Shown here: one piece after another, positions 8,533 to 16,219 of the stretch | Layout: every line of letters starts with the position of its first letter | Position numbering within the stretch: position 1 is the first letter of the stretch | Source: Variovorax sp. YR216 | GTDB lineage: Bacteria; Pseudomonadota; Gammaproteobacteria; Burkholderiales; Burkholderiaceae_C | Direction of reading: 5' to 3' | Assembly: GCF_900107745.1 (NCBI RefSeq) | Contig: NZ_FNRO01000003.1 | Location: 1 to 64,000 of the forward strand | Length of the DNA: 64,000 nucleotides | Made by a program: the position numbers and the translations under genes | The notes under the pieces: model-generated | Seen by the model: the letters and a program-made list of their open reading frames with translations, nothing else | Told to the model about the DNA's origin: nothing | Databases searched by the model: none

Positions 8533-9114
8533 CTAAAGCTCTGCCTTGAGGTAGTGCGACCCGGCAATCGGGTTGTGGTAGTAGGGCGGCACTTCGACGA
8601 AGCCCAGGTCTTCGTAGAGTGCCCGCGCCGATTCCATGTCGTCGAGCGTGTCGAGCAGCACGCACGCATACCCGGCGCCGCGCGCCGCATCCAGGATGGC
8701 CTCGGCCAACTGCCGCCCCAGTCCGATACCGCGGAATTCGGGCCGCACATACAGGCGCTTCATTTCCGCGGCGTTGGTGTAGTCGGCCGAATCCAGCGGG
8801 CGCAGCGCACAGCAGCCCGCGACATGTGCAAGGCCGCCATTGGCCCGTTGCAGCGGCTGAGCGTTGACCGGCACGGCCGTGTCCGCGGTGCTGACCAGCG
8901 CCAGCAGCAGCGCGCCCCGCGGTTCAGCGTATTCGCCCGGGAGGGCCGCCAGTTCTTCCTCGAAATGCTGAAAGCCGAGATCGATTCCCAGTGAGGCTGC
9001 GTAGTCACGGAGGATGGCGCGGGTGGCGTCAAGCTCGTGCGCCTCGTCGGGCGTGAGCAGCACGATCTCGGGCATGTCCGCCAGTGGCAGCGGACGCGAC
9101 GTCGAATGACTCAT
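8533..9114 (-). CDS. GNAT-family N-acetyltransferase
   Basis: A 193-residue acyl-CoA-dependent acetyltransferase. The acetyl-CoA loop is visible as VRPEFRGIGLGRQLAEAIL (motif A, with G-I-G-L-G), preceded by the strand AEMKRLYV and followed by the ARALYEDLGFVEVPPYY ending typical of GNAT domains. The substrate cannot be told. Its start overlaps the stop of the cytochrome b561 gene (ATGA at 9111-9114), so the two are co-transcribed, though no functional link is evident. It converges with the peroxiredoxin gene. Confidence 0.9.
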   Translation of the reverse strand: MSHSTSRPLPLADMPEIVLLTPDEAHELDATRAILRDYAASLGIDLGFQHFEEELAALPGEYAEPRGALLLALVSTADTAVPVNAQPLQRANGGLAHVAGCCALRPLDSADYTNAAEMKRLYVRPEFRGIGLGRQLAEAILDAARGAGYACVLLDTLDDMESARALYEDLGFVEVPPYYHNPIAGSHYLKAEL

Positions 9115-9824
9115 AGGCGCAGCGAGGCAATCCAGGCAGCAAAGCCGCTGCAGATGATGACGACCACCAACGCGAGCGCTCTCGAGCCCGCATCGTCACG
9201 GCTCGAAGCGGCGGCTTCGGCAGCAACGCATTTGTCGCCGTCGATCATGGGCCGAACCAATTGCTGGCGCTTCACCCGCACATAAAACAACACGGCCAGG
9301 ATGTGCACGCTCACCAGCGCGATCACGATCCACTTCCCGAAGTTCACATGCCAGCCGCTCGCAAGACTCACGACGGCGGCGGGAACGAACCGTGTCAGCG
9401 GGCCCGATGCCGAGATCTCATCGTCGGCGACGAGCCCGGTCGACACCTGCGCGATCAGGACGACGAGCAGCGCGAAGACCGACAGCGCACCCAGCGGCGT
9501 ATGCCCGACCAGATGATCCGGATGCGCCTGGCCCCGGAGGTAGGCCAGGAGTGAGCGCGGCGCATAAATGAAGGCGGAAAAACGCGACCAGCGCCCGCCG
9601 ATGAAGCCCCAGATCACCCGGAACAGCAGCAGCGACAGTGCCGCGTAGCCGAAGCGGAAATGCCATTCCATCACCCCGCCGAATCCAGTTGCGAGCGAGC
9701 AGACCACCGTGAGCGCCAGTGACCAGTGGAACAGCCGCGTCGGCAGATCCCACACACGCACCGGCAGCGCGCCGGCGTTGTCCGGCCCCGGGCGGCATCT
9801 CGCGGGCTCGAGGGAAGCGGTCAT
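9111..9824 (-). CDS. Cytochrome b561-family membrane protein
   Basis: An inner-membrane dihaem cytochrome b-type electron carrier of the b561/Ni-hydrogenase family. Residues RVWDLPTRLFHWSLALTVV (a haem-ligand helix), RFGYAALSLLLFRVIWGFIGG and SGWHVNFGKWIVIALVSVHILAVLFYV define four transmembrane helices with histidines. I chose the start at 9824; ATGs at 9842 and 9866 add residues without an obvious ribosome-binding site. It is divergent from a c'-type cytochrome with which such proteins commonly pair, and its stop overlaps the GNAT start. The hydrophilic linker before the last C-terminal helix is poorly conserved in appearance. Confidence 0.88.
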   Translation of the reverse strand: MTASLEPARCRPGPDNAGALPVRVWDLPTRLFHWSLALTVVCSLATGFGGVMEWHFRFGYAALSLLLFRVIWGFIGGRWSRFSAFIYAPRSLLAYLRGQAHPDHLVGHTPLGALSVFALLVVLIAQVSTGLVADDEISASGPLTRFVPAAVVSLASGWHVNFGKWIVIALVSVHILAVLFYVRVKRQQLVRPMIDGDKCVAAEAAASSRDDAGSRALALVVVIICSGFAAWIASLRL

Positions 9825-9979
9825 GGGTTGCGGTGGGCGCATGCTGCGGGATGCGCAGATTAGCAAACTTCGGGGGTGCCCAGTCCTGCGGGTTCTCTCT
9901 AATCTCGCCTGCCGCCAAATCCCTTACCTTGCCGCGGCACCGTACCCGCGATGCATCCACAACAACAACAAGGGTTCAA

Positions 9980-10426
9980 ATGAAACGTCTTGTCACGCCT
10001 GCGCTCGCAATTCTCTGCACTGCCTACGCCATGTCGTCCCACGCTCAGTTCGCGAAGACCGAGGACGCGATCAAGTACCGCCAGAGTGCGATGTTCATTC
10101 AGAGTCAGCAGGTGGCACGCCTCGGCGCCATGGCCAGCGGCCGGGCGCCCTACGATGCCGCTGCGGCCGTGGCGAACGCCGAAGTGGTCACGCAGATCTC
10201 CAGGCTCCCGTGGGCCGGTTTTGCCCCGGGCACCGAAGGCGGCAAGGCGAAGCCCGAAATCTGGAAGGAACAGGCCAAGTTCAAGGAACTGAGCGAGCGC
10301 CTCATGGCCGACACCGACAAGCTGCTCGTCGCCGCAAAAGCCGGGAATGTCGATGCACTGAAAGCCGCCATGGGCCCGTTGGGCGAGACCTGCAAGTCGT
10401 GCCACGACAACTTCAGGAACAGGTAG
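9980..10426 (+). CDS. Periplasmic c'-type cytochrome
   Basis: A 148-residue cytochrome with a signal peptide (MKRLVTPALAILCTAYAMSSHAQ, cleavage after HAQ or AHA) and a single haem motif close to the C-terminus, C138-K-S-C141-H142. This late position and the four-helix-like, alanine-rich body are characteristic of cytochrome c', which binds electron-transfer partners or nitric oxide. The divergent cytochrome b561 gene is the likely redox partner. A dispersed repeat begins right after the stop codon. Confidence 0.92.
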   Translation: MKRLVTPALAILCTAYAMSSHAQFAKTEDAIKYRQSAMFIQSQQVARLGAMASGRAPYDAAAAVANAEVVTQISRLPWAGFAPGTEGGKAKPEIWKEQAKFKELSERLMADTDKLLVAAKAGNVDALKAAMGPLGETCKSCHDNFRNR

Positions 10427-10520
10427 CTCGCCCCCAGGCTTGCTCACTTCGTGTAGCCGCCAACCCTACCGCGGGCAATACCAGTGGCCCGGCGAAGCCG
10501 GTGCCACGGTGTTTCTGGAA
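10427..10520 (+). repeat. Dispersed post-stop repeat, copy 1
   Basis: Copy of the about 95-bp element described in the findings. It begins at the base after the cytochrome c' stop and has the three recognisable blocks: CCCCCAGGCTTGCTCACTTC, then a C-run/G-run block, then GGCCCGGCGAAGCCGG followed by a TGTTTCTGGAA end. Same orientation as the upstream gene. Confidence 0.85.
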
Positions 10521-10544
10521 GGGGGAGCGGCCGCGCGGGGCGGT

Positions 10545-11042
10545 TCAGGCTTCGGCCAGGAGCTTCTCGATCAGCTTGTGGAGTTCGGCGAAGTCGGGTT
10601 CGCCGACATAGCGCTTCACGATCTCGCCGCGCTTGTTGACGACGTAGGTGGTCGGCGTGAGCTTCACGTCGCCCCAGGCCTCTGCCACCGCGCCGGTGTT
10701 GTCGATCGCCACCTTGAACGGCAGCTTGCGCGTTTCGGCGAAGTTGACGACATAGGCCGGCGGGTCGTAGCTCATCGCGACGGCCAGCGTGTCGTAGCCC
10801 TGGCCCTTGTACTTGTCGTACGTGGCGATCACCTTGGGCATCTCCGCGACGCAGGTGACACAACTCGTCGCCCAGAAGTTGACCAGCGTCACCTTGCCTT
10901 TGAGGTCCTCGGTGCTCTTCTTGCTGCCATCGAGCAGGACGAAGGTCGAAGCCGGGGCTGCGGAAGCGCCGGTGTTCAGGTAGACGCCCGCGCCAACAGC
11001 CAAGGCAACGGCCAGAAAGGCAACGGGGATGAACTTCTTCAT
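10545..11042 (-). CDS. TlpA-like periplasmic thioredoxin
   Basis: A 165-residue membrane-anchored or periplasmic thiol-disulfide oxidoreductase. The N-terminus MKKFIPVAFLAVALAVGAGVYL is a signal anchor. The thioredoxin fold carries the active site WATSCVTC (Cys61 and Cys64) followed by AEMPKV, and the cis-proline strand TPTTYVV is near residue 135. Such proteins reduce cytochrome c apoproteins or other periplasmic disulfides. The ATG at 11042 was chosen because upstream in-frame codons lack signal character. It is divergent from the lipoprotein gene at 11138. Confidence 0.92.
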   Translation of the reverse strand: MKKFIPVAFLAVALAVGAGVYLNTGASAAPASTFVLLDGSKKSTEDLKGKVTLVNFWATSCVTCVAEMPKVIATYDKYKGQGYDTLAVAMSYDPPAYVVNFAETRKLPFKVAIDNTGAVAEAWGDVKLTPTTYVVNKRGEIVKRYVGEPDFAELHKLIEKLLAEA

Positions 11043-11137
11043 GATGAACGAGCAGATGACTGGGCGTGATTTTAGTTCCGCCGCGCAGAACGCGCGTTGC
11101 CGTCCGGCGGTCGACCGGGTTCGATAATGACCTTTCC

Positions 11138-11683
11138 ATGTCAACCCCCTCCCGCTCGGGCCGAGCCATGCTCGTCGCAGCAGCGGCCGCACTCGCCGCC
11201 TGCAGCCCCACCTTCAACTGGCGTGAAGTCCCCATCGGCGACGCGGGAGTGATCGCGCTGCTGCCCTGCAAGCCTGAGCGAGCGACGCGGGACCTCCCGA
11301 TCGGCGCCGGATCGATCCCTGTCGAGATGGCGGGATGCAAGGCAGGCGGCGCGACTTTTGCGGTGGCTCATGCGCGTGCGCAGAGCACTGAACAGGCCGA
11401 GAACTGGCTGCGCGCCTGGCACGCGGCGACGCGCAGCCAGCTGGGCGACGTGCCCGTGGTGGAGTCGCCGGCGGTCCTCGCCCGGGCTGCCTCCTCGCCT
11501 GCGCCGGCCCGCCTCGACACCCAAGGTGCCGACGCCGCTGCACGCGCAGCCGCCACGCACGTCCTCTGGTTTGCCCATCACCGCCCGGACGGCAGTGCGT
11601 CGATCTACCAGGCAACTGTCTCGGGCGCCCCGTCATCGACGGAAGCCGTCGCGACGTTCTTTGAAGGGTTCCATATCCCGTGA
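11138..11683 (+). CDS. Putative lipoprotein of unknown function
   Basis: A 181-residue protein with a lipoprotein signal (RAMLVAAAAALAAC, lipobox L-A-A-C). The mature part has a repeated theme of Ala-rich helices and short beta strands such as WREVPIGDAGVIALLPCKPERATRDL and ATHVLWFAHHRPDGSASIYQATVSG, with the final TFFEGFHIP. I do not recognise a named family; the pattern (an input strand, a conserved cysteine in LLPCKP, and a final FF.GF) looks like a conserved betaproteobacterial envelope protein. It lies divergent from the TlpA-like gene and upstream of the PTS genes. Confidence 0.7.
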   Translation: MSTPSRSGRAMLVAAAAALAACSPTFNWREVPIGDAGVIALLPCKPERATRDLPIGAGSIPVEMAGCKAGGATFAVAHARAQSTEQAENWLRAWHAATRSQLGDVPVVESPAVLARAASSPAPARLDTQGADAAARAAATHVLWFAHHRPDGSASIYQATVSGAPSSTEAVATFFEGFHIP

Positions 11684-11762
11684 GCGTGAAAAATCAAGCC
11701 AAGCGAACGGAACCTCTTTCATGGATGCCCCCGCATAATCGGCAAGCAGCAGATCGCCCCGC

Positions 11763-12218
11763 ATGAACAGCATCTTCATCATCGCCCACGTGCCGCTCGC
11801 GAATGCGTTGCGGCAATGCGCGCTGCATGTGTTTCCCGATTGCGAGTCGTCGATCTCGGCGCTCGATGTGCTGCCCAATGTGTCGCCGGACGAAACCCTC
11901 GCGGCGGCACGCATCACCCTGGCGCAGCTCCAGCGCTCGCCGCGCTCGCAGGTGCTCGTGCTGGCCGACGTGTTCGGCGCGACGCCCTGCAATGTCGCGC
12001 AGAAGCTCGTCGACGGCGTCCGCTCGCGGCTCGTGGCGGGGGTCAATCTGCCGATGCTGCTGCGCGCGGTGAGCTATCGCAACGAACCGCTCGAGACCCT
12101 GGTGCAGCGCGCGCTCACCGGCGGTACCGCGGGTGTCATGCAAGTCGCAGTCACCGCTCCCCAGAACCAGGCAAGAAGAAAGCACAGTGATCAAGACATC
12201 CGTGACCATCAGCAATAA
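11763..12218 (+). CDS. PTS EIIA component, mannose/fructose type
   Basis: A 151-residue EIIA of the mannose superfamily, phosphorylated by HPr at His9 (IFIIAHVPLA, the expected active-site position). The conserved loop VLVLADVFGATPCNVAQ and LPMLLRAVSYR complete the fold. No EIIB, EIIC or EIID gene is present, so it is more likely regulatory than a transporter part, as described for other betaproteobacteria. Its last residues overlap the start of the HPr gene by 32 bases, which couples their translation. Confidence 0.93.
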   Translation: MNSIFIIAHVPLANALRQCALHVFPDCESSISALDVLPNVSPDETLAAARITLAQLQRSPRSQVLVLADVFGATPCNVAQKLVDGVRSRLVAGVNLPMLLRAVSYRNEPLETLVQRALTGGTAGVMQVAVTAPQNQARRKHSDQDIRDHQQ

Positions 12219-12456
12219 GCTGGGCCTGCACGCGCGCGCCTCGGCAAAACTCACCAAGCTCGCGGGGAGCTATCCCTGCGAAGTCTGGCTGGCGCGCGGT
12301 GACCGCCGCGTCAATGCCAAGAGCATCATGGGCGTGATGATGCTGGCCGCCGGCCTCGGCGTGACGGTGGACGTCGAGACCAATGGCGAGCGCGAGCAGG
12401 AGGCGCTCGATGCCATCGTCGCGCTCATGAACGACAAGTTCGGCGAAGGAGAGTGA
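12187..12456 (+). CDS. ptsH: Phosphocarrier protein HPr
   Basis: HPr carries phosphate from Enzyme I to EIIA proteins. The 89-residue product, read from a GTG start at 12187, has His15 in LGLHARAS and Ser46 in KSIMGVMML, exactly the family numbering; Ser46 implies possible control by HPr kinase. An upstream in-frame ATG at 12133 would add 18 residues with no homology. The start lies inside the EIIA gene, and the stop is followed immediately by a dispersed repeat, with ptsI 160 bases downstream. Confidence 0.96.
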   Translation: MIKTSVTISNKLGLHARASAKLTKLAGSYPCEVWLARGDRRVNAKSIMGVMMLAAGLGVTVDVETNGEREQEALDAIVALMNDKFGEGE

Positions 12457-12558
12457 TGAAGCCCACCCCCGTTGCTTGCTCACTTCGTGTAGCCGCCTCC
12501 CCCCTCAAGGGGGCGCACCCGGCGGCCCGGCCGAGCCGGTTCCGCGGGTGCCTGCGAA
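12457..12558 (+). repeat. Dispersed post-stop repeat, copy 2
   Basis: Begins right after the ptsH stop, inside the EIIA-ptsH-ptsI operon. Recognisable parts are CTTGCTCACTTCGTGTAGCC, CCCCCCTCAAGGGGG (a small hairpin) and CGGCCCGGCCGAGCCGGTTC. Same orientation as ptsH. It fills most of the 160-base gap to ptsI. Confidence 0.85.
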
Positions 12559-12615
12559 CGGGCCTGCTGCGCGGCCGGGGGGATTGGGGCGCACTGATCG
12601 CAGCGGGTTACTGAC

Positions 12616-14418
12616 ATGACATTCTCGATCCACGGTCTTCCGGTTGCGCGTGGCATTGCCATCGGGCGGGCGGTGCTCGTCGTGTCGAGCCGGATCGACG
12701 TCGCGCATTACTTCATCAAGCCCGAAGAGGTCGAGACCGAGATCGACCGCGTGCGCGTGGCGCGCAACGGGGTGGCCGAGGAGCTGCAGAAGCTGCAGGC
12801 CAGCGTTGCGCTGATGGGCCCCAACGACGCGCCGCACGAGCTTTCCGCGCTGCTCGACGTGCACCAGATGCTGCTGCAGGACGAAGTGCTCACCACCGGC
12901 GTCAAGCACTGGATCGTCGAGCGCCTGTACAACGCCGAATGGGCGCTGACCACCCAGCTCGAAATCGTCGCACGGCAGTTCGACGAGATGGAGGACGAAT
13001 ACCTGCGCGAGCGCAAGGCCGACCTCGAGCAGGTGGTCGAACGCCTTCTCCACCGGATGAAAGGTACGGCCGCGGTCCTGGCGCCGCCGCCCCCGCGCCG
13101 CAAGCGGGCCGCCGAACACGACGACGGGGACCATGCCGACCCGACCGCCGGCGAGGCCTTCGACGCACCGCTGGTGCTCATCGCGCACGATCTCTCGCCG
13201 GCCGACATGCTGCAGTTCAAGAAGAGCGTGTTCGCCGGCTTCGTTACCGACGTGGGCGGGCGTACGTCGCACACGGCCATCGTCGCGCGCAGCATGGACA
13301 TCCCGGCGGTGGTCGGCGCGCGCAGCGCGAGCCAGCTGGTGCGGCAGGACGACTGGGTCATCATCGATGGCGATGCCGGCGTGGTGATCGTCGATCCCTC
13401 GCCGATCATCCTTGCCGAGTACGGCTTCAAGCAGCGCCAGGGCGACCTCGAGCGCGGGCGGCTGTCGAGGCTGCGGCACAAGCCGGCCGTCACGCTCGAC
13501 GGCCAGCGCGTCGACCTGCTCGCCAACATCGAGATGCCCGAAGACACGCTCGGCGCCGTCAAGGCGGGCGCGGTCGGCGTGGGCCTCTTCCGTAGCGAAT
13601 TTCTCTTCATGGGCCGCGAGTCGCAGCGCAAGACGCGGCTGCCCGACGAGGACGAGCAGTACGAGGCGTACCGGCGCGCGATCGATGGCATGCAGGGCAT
13701 GCCGGTCACGATCCGCACCATCGACGTCGGCGCGGACAAGCCACTCGACGGAAAGTCGGTGCGTGACGATGCCCACCTGAACCCCGCGCTCGGCCTGCGC
13801 GCGATTCGCTGGAGCCTGGCCGACCCGGCGATGTTCCTGACGCAGTTGCGCGCCATTCTTCGCGCCGCGGCACACGGCGAGATCCACCTGCTGATCCCGA
13901 TGCTCGCGCACGTGAGCGAGATCCGGCAGACGCTGTCGCTCATCGACTTCGCGCGCGCCGAGCTGGACAACCGTGGCGTCGCCTACGGCCACGTCAAGGT
14001 CGGCGCGATGATCGAGATTCCCGCGGCGGCGCTCACGCTGCGCACCTTCCTCAAGTACTTCGACTTCTTGTCGATCGGCACCAACGACCTGATTCAGTAC
14101 ACGCTCGCGATCGACCGCGCCGACGAATCGGTGGCGCACCTCTACGACCCTGCGCATCCCGCGGTGCTTCGGCTGGTGGCCGACACCATCGCCGAGTGCC
14201 GCCGGCAGGGCAAGGGCGTGAGCGTCTGCGGCGAAATGGCCGGTGACGTGGTGTTCACGCGCCTGCTGCTCGGGCTCGGCCTGCGCAGCTTCTCGATGCA
14301 TCCCTCGCAGATCCTGGCCGTCAAGCAGGAAGTGCTGCGCGCCGACGTCAGCAAGCTCGAAGCGTGGGCGCGTGAAGTCGTGGATGCCGAGGATCCCGCG
14401 GCCGCGCTGGCCCGATAG
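12616..14418 (+). CDS. ptsI: PTS Enzyme I (phosphoenolpyruvate-protein phosphotransferase)
   Basis: Enzyme I autophosphorylates from phosphoenolpyruvate and passes phosphate to HPr. The 600 residues include the N-terminal HPr-binding part, the phosphohistidine domain with GGRTSHTAIVARSMDIPAVVG (His219), and the PEP-utilising barrel with SIGTNDLIQYTLAIDRAD and GVSVCGEMAGD (catalytic Cys538). A short Pro/Arg/acidic insert (around residues 155-175) separates domains and is longer than in E. coli. With EIIA and HPr it forms a minimal PTS with no permease. The first ATG gives the standard N-terminus (FSIHGLPVARGIAIG). Confidence 0.96.
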   Translation: MTFSIHGLPVARGIAIGRAVLVVSSRIDVAHYFIKPEEVETEIDRVRVARNGVAEELQKLQASVALMGPNDAPHELSALLDVHQMLLQDEVLTTGVKHWIVERLYNAEWALTTQLEIVARQFDEMEDEYLRERKADLEQVVERLLHRMKGTAAVLAPPPPRRKRAAEHDDGDHADPTAGEAFDAPLVLIAHDLSPADMLQFKKSVFAGFVTDVGGRTSHTAIVARSMDIPAVVGARSASQLVRQDDWVIIDGDAGVVIVDPSPIILAEYGFKQRQGDLERGRLSRLRHKPAVTLDGQRVDLLANIEMPEDTLGAVKAGAVGVGLFRSEFLFMGRESQRKTRLPDEDEQYEAYRRAIDGMQGMPVTIRTIDVGADKPLDGKSVRDDAHLNPALGLRAIRWSLADPAMFLTQLRAILRAAAHGEIHLLIPMLAHVSEIRQTLSLIDFARAELDNRGVAYGHVKVGAMIEIPAAALTLRTFLKYFDFLSIGTNDLIQYTLAIDRADESVAHLYDPAHPAVLRLVADTIAECRRQGKGVSVCGEMAGDVVFTRLLLGLGLRSFSMHPSQILAVKQEVLRADVSKLEAWAREVVDAEDPAAALAR

Positions 14419-14456
14419 ATCGCCGCGTCGCAATAAAACGAAACACAGCGAAACCG

Positions 14457-14475
14457 CCGCGAAAGGACTTCGCGG
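14457..14475 (+). other. Short perfect hairpin between ptsI and the Spy-like gene
   Basis: CCGCGAA (14457-14463) pairs with TTCGCGG (14469-14475) across the loop AGGAC. There is no T-run after it, so it is not a standard terminator. It could be a transcript-end or 5' leader structure for the Spy-like gene; the function is unknown. Confidence 0.4.
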
Positions 14476-14537
14476 TGACTCGCCGCGAGCATGGAGTCTT
14501 CCGATCGGTCCCCGATCGCAACGCAAGGAAGACGCTC

Positions 14538-14999
14538 ATGAAACCCTGGTTCAAACGATCCCTCTTCGGCCTCGCCGGTGCGGCGCTGGTCGCCGGCAGC
14601 CTCACCGGTTGCGGCTATCGCCATGGCGGCTGGCACAACGCCTCCGAGCAGGACCGCGCCGAGTTCCGTGCACGCATGGTCGAGCGCGTGAGCAGCAAGC
14701 TCGAACTCGATGCCACGCAGAAAGCCAAGCTCGCGACCTTGAGCGAAAAGATCCAGGCCCAGCGCGCCGCGCTGCGTGGCGGCGGCGATCCGCGCGCCGA
14801 ATTCCGTGCGCTGTTCGCCGGCGCCAAGCTCGACCAGGAGCGCGCGAAGAAACTCGTCGAGGACAAGACCGCCGCCATTCAGGCCGGCAGCCCCGAGGTC
14901 ATCGCCGCGGCGGCCGACTTCTTCGACAGCCTCAATCCGGAGCAGCAGCAGAAGGTGCGTGACTTCATGGATCGCGGACGCCGCTGGGGCCGGGGATGA
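14538..14999 (+). CDS. Spy/CpxP-like periplasmic lipoprotein
   Basis: A 153-residue helical protein resembling Spy/CpxP (LTxxQ) envelope chaperones and related heavy-metal resistance proteins. A lipoprotein signal precedes the lipobox L-T-G-C, unlike the soluble E. coli proteins. The mature part is all alpha and charged: SSKLELDATQKAKLATLSEKIQ and FFDSLNPEQQQKVRDFMDR are the two LTxxQ-like repeats. It is the first gene of a unit with a DUF4260 protein and a CpxRA-like pair, so it probably belongs to an envelope-stress or metal regulon. The ATG at 14538 was picked for its signal peptide. Confidence 0.88.
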   Translation: MKPWFKRSLFGLAGAALVAGSLTGCGYRHGGWHNASEQDRAEFRARMVERVSSKLELDATQKAKLATLSEKIQAQRAALRGGGDPRAEFRALFAGAKLDQERAKKLVEDKTAAIQAGSPEVIAAAADFFDSLNPEQQQKVRDFMDRGRRWGRG

Positions 15000-15100
15000 G
15001 GCTCGCCCCCAGGCTGCGCGCACTGCGTGTCGCTTCGCCAACCCCCTACCGGGGGCGGGCCGGCCGCTTGGGAGCGGCCCTGCGCGGCGGCCCCCTGGAA
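15000..15100 (+). repeat. Dispersed post-stop repeat, copy 3 (divergent 3' half)
   Basis: Starts directly after the Spy-like stop codon with GGCTCGCCCCCAGGCTGCGC, then GTGTCGCTTCGCC and a CCCCCTACCGGGGG hairpin, but the last third (GGCCGCTTGGGAGCGGCC) differs from the other copies. An open frame starting at the overlapping ATG 14996 runs through it into the DUF4260 gene. Confidence 0.75.
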
Positions 15101-15139
15101 AGGGAATCGGACGCGCCGGCCGGAGCGGCCTCCGGCGGT

Positions 15140-15502
15140 GTGCGTGCCGTGCTGCGTCTCGAAGGCCTCGCGGTTCTGCTCGCCTCGGTCGCCGCCTATG
15201 CGGACCTCGGCGCCGGCTGGGGCGCCTTCGCGATGCTGTTCCTGCTGCCCGATCTGTCGTTCCTCGGCTACCTGGCAGGCGCGCGCACCGGCGCGGCGGT
15301 CTACAACCTCGCGCATTCGTACGTCGGTCCGGTCGCGCTGCTGGCGCTTGGCGCCTTGGCCGACATGCCCGTCGCGCTCGCGGTGGGCCTGATCTGGTGC
15401 GCGCACATCGGCTTCGACCGCATGCTGGGCTACGGGTTGAAGTACGCCTCGGGCTTCGCGGCCACGCATCTCGGCCGCATCGGGCCGACCGATCCGTGGT
15501 GA
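15140..15502 (+). CDS. DUF4260-type small membrane protein
   Basis: A membrane protein with three or four hydrophobic helices resembling DUF4260 proteins. The conserved run is LRLEGLAVLLASVAAYADLG, FLLPDLSFLGYLAGARTGA, YNLAHSYVGPVALLA and IWCAHIGFDRMLGYGLKY. The open frame extends back to an ATG at 14996, but that part is the dispersed repeat, so I start at the GTG at 15140 (120 residues); the longer form would be 168. The role is unknown. It lies between the Spy-like gene and the response regulator, suggesting co-regulation. Confidence 0.8.
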   Translation: MRAVLRLEGLAVLLASVAAYADLGAGWGAFAMLFLLPDLSFLGYLAGARTGAAVYNLAHSYVGPVALLALGALADMPVALAVGLIWCAHIGFDRMLGYGLKYASGFAATHLGRIGPTDPW

Positions 15503-15532
15503 AGCCGTGACCGGCGTATGCACAATGCCCGA

Positions 15533-16219
15533 ATGCCACGCATCCTGCTGATCGACGACGACGAGCACCTGGGCGCGCCGCTCGCGAGCTACTTCGCGCG
15601 CTTCGACTACGTGCTGGAGAGCACCACGCGCCCCAGCGACGGCCTCGCGAAGCTGCGCGCCGGCAGCTATGACGCCGCGATCCTCGACGTGATGCTGCCG
15701 GAGATGGACGGCTTTGCGCTCTGCCGCGAGATCCGCAAGGAGAGCGACATTCCCATCGTGATGCTGACCGCGCGCGGCGAAGTGATGGACCGCGTGGTCG
15801 GGCTCGAACTCGGTGCCGACGACTACCTGCCGAAGCCCTTCGAGCCGCGCGAGCTCGTGGCGCGCGTGCAGACCATCCTGCGGCGCCAGCGCAGCGCGCC
15901 GCCCGCGCAGCCGGCGCAACGCAGGGAGTTCGACGGACTGTCGATCGACCTCGACAAGCGCGAGGTGCTGCGCCACGGCGAGCGCGTCGAGCTGACCGGC
16001 ACTGAATTCGAGCTGCTCGCACTGCTCGCCGACCCGCCCGGCAAGGTCTGGAGCCGGGACGACATCCTCAACCGCCTTCGCGGCCACGAGGCCGAGCTCT
16101 ACACCCGCGCGGTCGACATCGTCATCAGCCGGCTGCGCAAGAAGCTCGAGCCGCTGGACTGCATCAAGACGCTGCGCAACGCAGGCTACACGCTCGCGGT
16201 GGGCAAGAGCGGGCCATGA
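15533..16219 (+). CDS. OmpR/CpxR-type response regulator
   Basis: A 228-residue DNA-binding regulator. The receiver domain has acidic D8-D9-D10, the phosphoacceptor Asp52 (AAILDVMLPEMDGF), Thr79 and Lys101 (YLPKPF). The C-terminal winged-helix domain shows the OmpR pattern ELTGTEFELLALLADPPGKVWSR and RAVDIVISRLRKKLEP. The gene overlaps the sensor kinase by four bases (ATGA) and lies downstream of a CpxP/Spy-like gene, so a CpxR-like envelope-stress function is plausible. The ATG at 15533 gives the standard N-terminus; an ATG at 15518 adds five residues. Confidence 0.93.
   Translation: MPRILLIDDDEHLGAPLASYFARFDYVLESTTRPSDGLAKLRAGSYDAAILDVMLPEMDGFALCREIRKESDIPIVMLTARGEVMDRVVGLELGADDYLPKPFEPRELVARVQTILRRQRSAPPAQPAQRREFDGLSIDLDKREVLRHGERVELTGTEFELLALLADPPGKVWSRDDILNRLRGHEAELYTRAVDIVISRLRKKLEPLDCIKTLRNAGYTLAVGKSGP

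Noticed and set aside
12505..14526. A 673-codon minus-strand frame opposite Enzyme I
   Set aside because: Shadow of ptsI; no ribosome-binding site, no conserved motif.
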